Shown here piece by piece: positions 63,113-64,000 of a stretch of DNA of 64,000 bases. The stretch comes from Fictibacillus macauensis ZFHKF-1. GTDB taxonomy: Bacteria > Bacillota > Bacilli > Bacillales > Fictibacillaceae. Under the pieces are notes generated by a model. That model saw only the letters and a list, made by a program, of their open reading frames with translations. It did not search any database and was not told the origin of the DNA. Position numbers and translations under genes: made by a program. How positions within the stretch are numbered: position 1 is the stretch's first letter; each line of letters begins with the position of its first letter. The stretch lies in contig NZ_AKKV01000020.1 of assembly GCF_000269865.1 (NCBI RefSeq), positions 62,001-126,000 on the forward strand, given 5' to 3'.

Positions 63113-63119
63113 TGCCGAA
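63113..63119 (+). promoter_or_regulatory. Candidate Spo0A box upstream of racA
   Basis: TGCCGAA fits the TGNCGAA core of Spo0A boxes, 88 bases before racA. racA is under Spo0A and sigma-H control in B. subtilis. A single 7-base match is weak. Confidence 0.25.
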
Positions 63120-63206
63120 TCTCTTCTAGTTTTGTCAAGGCGGCAGGGATTGGAACGAAACGGGAGAAATTTTCTCTCTATAAGAAAAACGGGGAGGTTG
63201 TGTGAA

Positions 63207-63728
63207 ATGGAAATGGTATTTAAAACGAAAACGGTGTCTGATGAACTCGGTGTAAATCCAACAACGATTCAACGCTGGGTGAAGCATTTTAATCTACCGT
63301 GTCAAAAAAATGATCATGGACATTATCTATTCTCCGAAGAAGACATCGAAAGCTTACGAGAAATTAAACAACAGCTCGATTCTGGGCTGCTTATGAATGA
63401 TATTGCCATTGTTGAAGGAAAAAAGGAAAAACAAAAAGAACAGCCTCGTACACCGTCCATTGCGGCATTAGAAGATCGCTTTGCGCTATTAATTCAGCAA
63501 ATTGAACGTTTAGAGAAAAAAGTCGAGGAAAAAGCAGATGACGTGCTATCTTATCAAGTGTTGCAGCATTCTACTGAAATGGACGAAATGATGAATAAGC
63601 TAACGGTGATGGAAGAACGAATGCAAGAAATGGAAGGACACGTTACGAGAACCCTTGAACTAGCAACGGTAGAGCCCATGTTAAAAAAGCCCCGTAAAAA
63701 CTGGCTAGTGAGCTTGTTTTCTTTATAA
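63207..63728 (+). CDS. racA: Chromosome-anchoring protein RacA
   Basis: 173 aa. An N-terminal MerR-like helix-turn-helix (VSDELGVNPTTIQRWVKHFNLPCQKNDHGHYLF, about 10-42; shown in part) is followed by a linker, a coiled coil at about 90-150 (QQIERLEKKVEEKADDV, MDEMMNKLTVMEERMQEM) and a short basic, hydrophobic end (KPRKNWLVSLFSL). This is the RacA layout: DNA binding plus DivIVA-dependent anchoring of the origin at the pole during sporulation. GGGGAGG precedes the ATG at 63207. B. subtilis racA lies elsewhere on the chromosome, so this placement differs. Confidence 0.83.
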   Translation: MEMVFKTKTVSDELGVNPTTIQRWVKHFNLPCQKNDHGHYLFSEEDIESLREIKQQLDSGLLMNDIAIVEGKKEKQKEQPRTPSIAALEDRFALLIQQIERLEKKVEEKADDVLSYQVLQHSTEMDEMMNKLTVMEERMQEMEGHVTRTLELATVEPMLKKPRKNWLVSLFSL

Positions 63729-63785
63729 AGAGTGCGTGCATTTCTGTTCAACTTTTGGTAGGATAGATGAGCAGGAGTGAAAAAA

Positions 63786-64000
63786 ATGGAGAATCGGTTA
63801 CTAGACTTAACAGAGCAGCTTCTTTCATTGAATGAAGAAGCTTATCACTATTATATGAATACGACGAAGCAGGCTGAGCATGATGCTGATTTTTATCAAA
63901 CGGTGAAACCATTTTCAGATCGTCTCTTACCGCTTGCTGAAGAATGGAAAGAACAATCGTTTACGTTTATTGAAACACGTGCCCCTAAATACTTGCATAA
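63786..64000 (+). CDS. yppE: YppE-like protein (DUF1798), 5' part only
   Basis: The first 71 codons, cut by the window end, start MENRLLDLTEQLLSLNEEAY and contain FYQTVKPFSDRLLPLAEEW. Size so far, helical character and position after yppC match B. subtilis YppE. GGAGTG lies before the ATG. Function unknown. Confidence 0.8.
   Translation, partial: MENRLLDLTEQLLSLNEEAYHYYMNTTKQAEHDADFYQTVKPFSDRLLPLAEEWKEQSFTFIETRAPKYLH

Overview
The window is an ordinary chromosomal stretch of an endospore-forming, aerobic, low-to-mid GC member of the Bacillaceae. Gene order follows the Bacillus subtilis ypbH-to-yppE segment almost gene by gene (mecB, gudB, ypdA, prsW, sleB-ypeB, cmk, ypfD, yphA, der, gpsA, yphE-yphF-spoIVA, hbs, folE-mtrB, hepS-menG-hepT, ndk, cheR, trp, hisC, ypiAB, ypiF-qcrABC, ypjAB, ypjC-ypjD-dapB-mgsA-bshBA-cca-birA-panBCD-dinG-ypmAB-aspB-asnS-dnaD-nth-ypoC, recU-ponA, yppC, yppE). 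Sporulation genes (sleB, ypeB, spoVIF-like, spoIVA, ypjB, racA), TRAP-type trp control, bacillithiol genes and a b6c-type menaquinol complex fit this. Several departures from B. subtilis point to a more distant genus, possibly an alkaliphile-type Bacillaceae, but I cannot name the species. There are no tRNA or rRNA genes, insertion sequences, prophage genes or CRISPR arrays that I can see.

Layout. 1-7300: the tail of an unseen gene, a MerR regulator with a cobalamin domain, the ClpC adaptor MecB, a short D-Ala-D-Ala ligase, glutamate dehydrogenase with a cre-like site, bacillithiol disulfide reductase, asparaginase and PrsW. 7395-9563: spore germination pair sleB-ypeB. 9787-16192: cmk-plsC-ypfD, yphA, der-plsY-gpsA (nucleotide, phospholipid and ribosome assembly functions). 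16280-20101: sporulation genes around an unusual roughly 780-base non-coding gap. 20365-27388: HU, GTP cyclohydrolase, TRAP, heptaprenyl/menaquinone genes, ndk and cheR. 27389-33216: trp operon with a TRAP-responsive attenuator, but without trpE, followed by hisC. 33217-33978: non-coding, holding a terminator, a 12-unit 21-bp tandem array bounded by inverted repeats, and a candidate small RNA. 33979-41037: ypiA, ypiB, ypiF, qcrABC, ypjA, ypjB, yugP. 41098-49938: yitT-type gene on the minus strand, then a tightly packed plus-strand series ypjD-dapB-mgsA-bshB1-bshA-cca-birA and panBCD. 50009-58142: dinG, ypmA, ypmB, aspB, asnS, dnaD, nth, ypoC. 58209-64000: minus-strand ponA, recU and a glutaredoxin-like gene, then yppC, a tiny minus-strand gene, racA and the start of yppE.

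How the genes work together. MenG and the HepS/HepT heptaprenyl synthase would make MK-7, which the QcrABC complex oxidises. Between menG and hepT sit a UbiA-type prenyltransferase and an MqnA-type chorismate dehydratase, so this organism probably makes menaquinone by the futalosine route. MtrB (TRAP), encoded at 21.5 kb with its RNA-binding Lys/Lys/Arg triad intact, has an obvious target in the GAG/UAG-rich leader at 27.45-27.53 kb ahead of trpD. BshA, BshB1 and YpdA make and recycle bacillithiol.

The points most worth a second look are the 21-bp tandem array with its 12-bp inverted boundaries, the adjacent small-RNA candidate, the futalosine genes, the trpE-less aromatic cluster with a complete TRAP attenuator, the CarH-like photoreceptor candidate, the panB leader RNA and the non-coding interval upstream of yphE.
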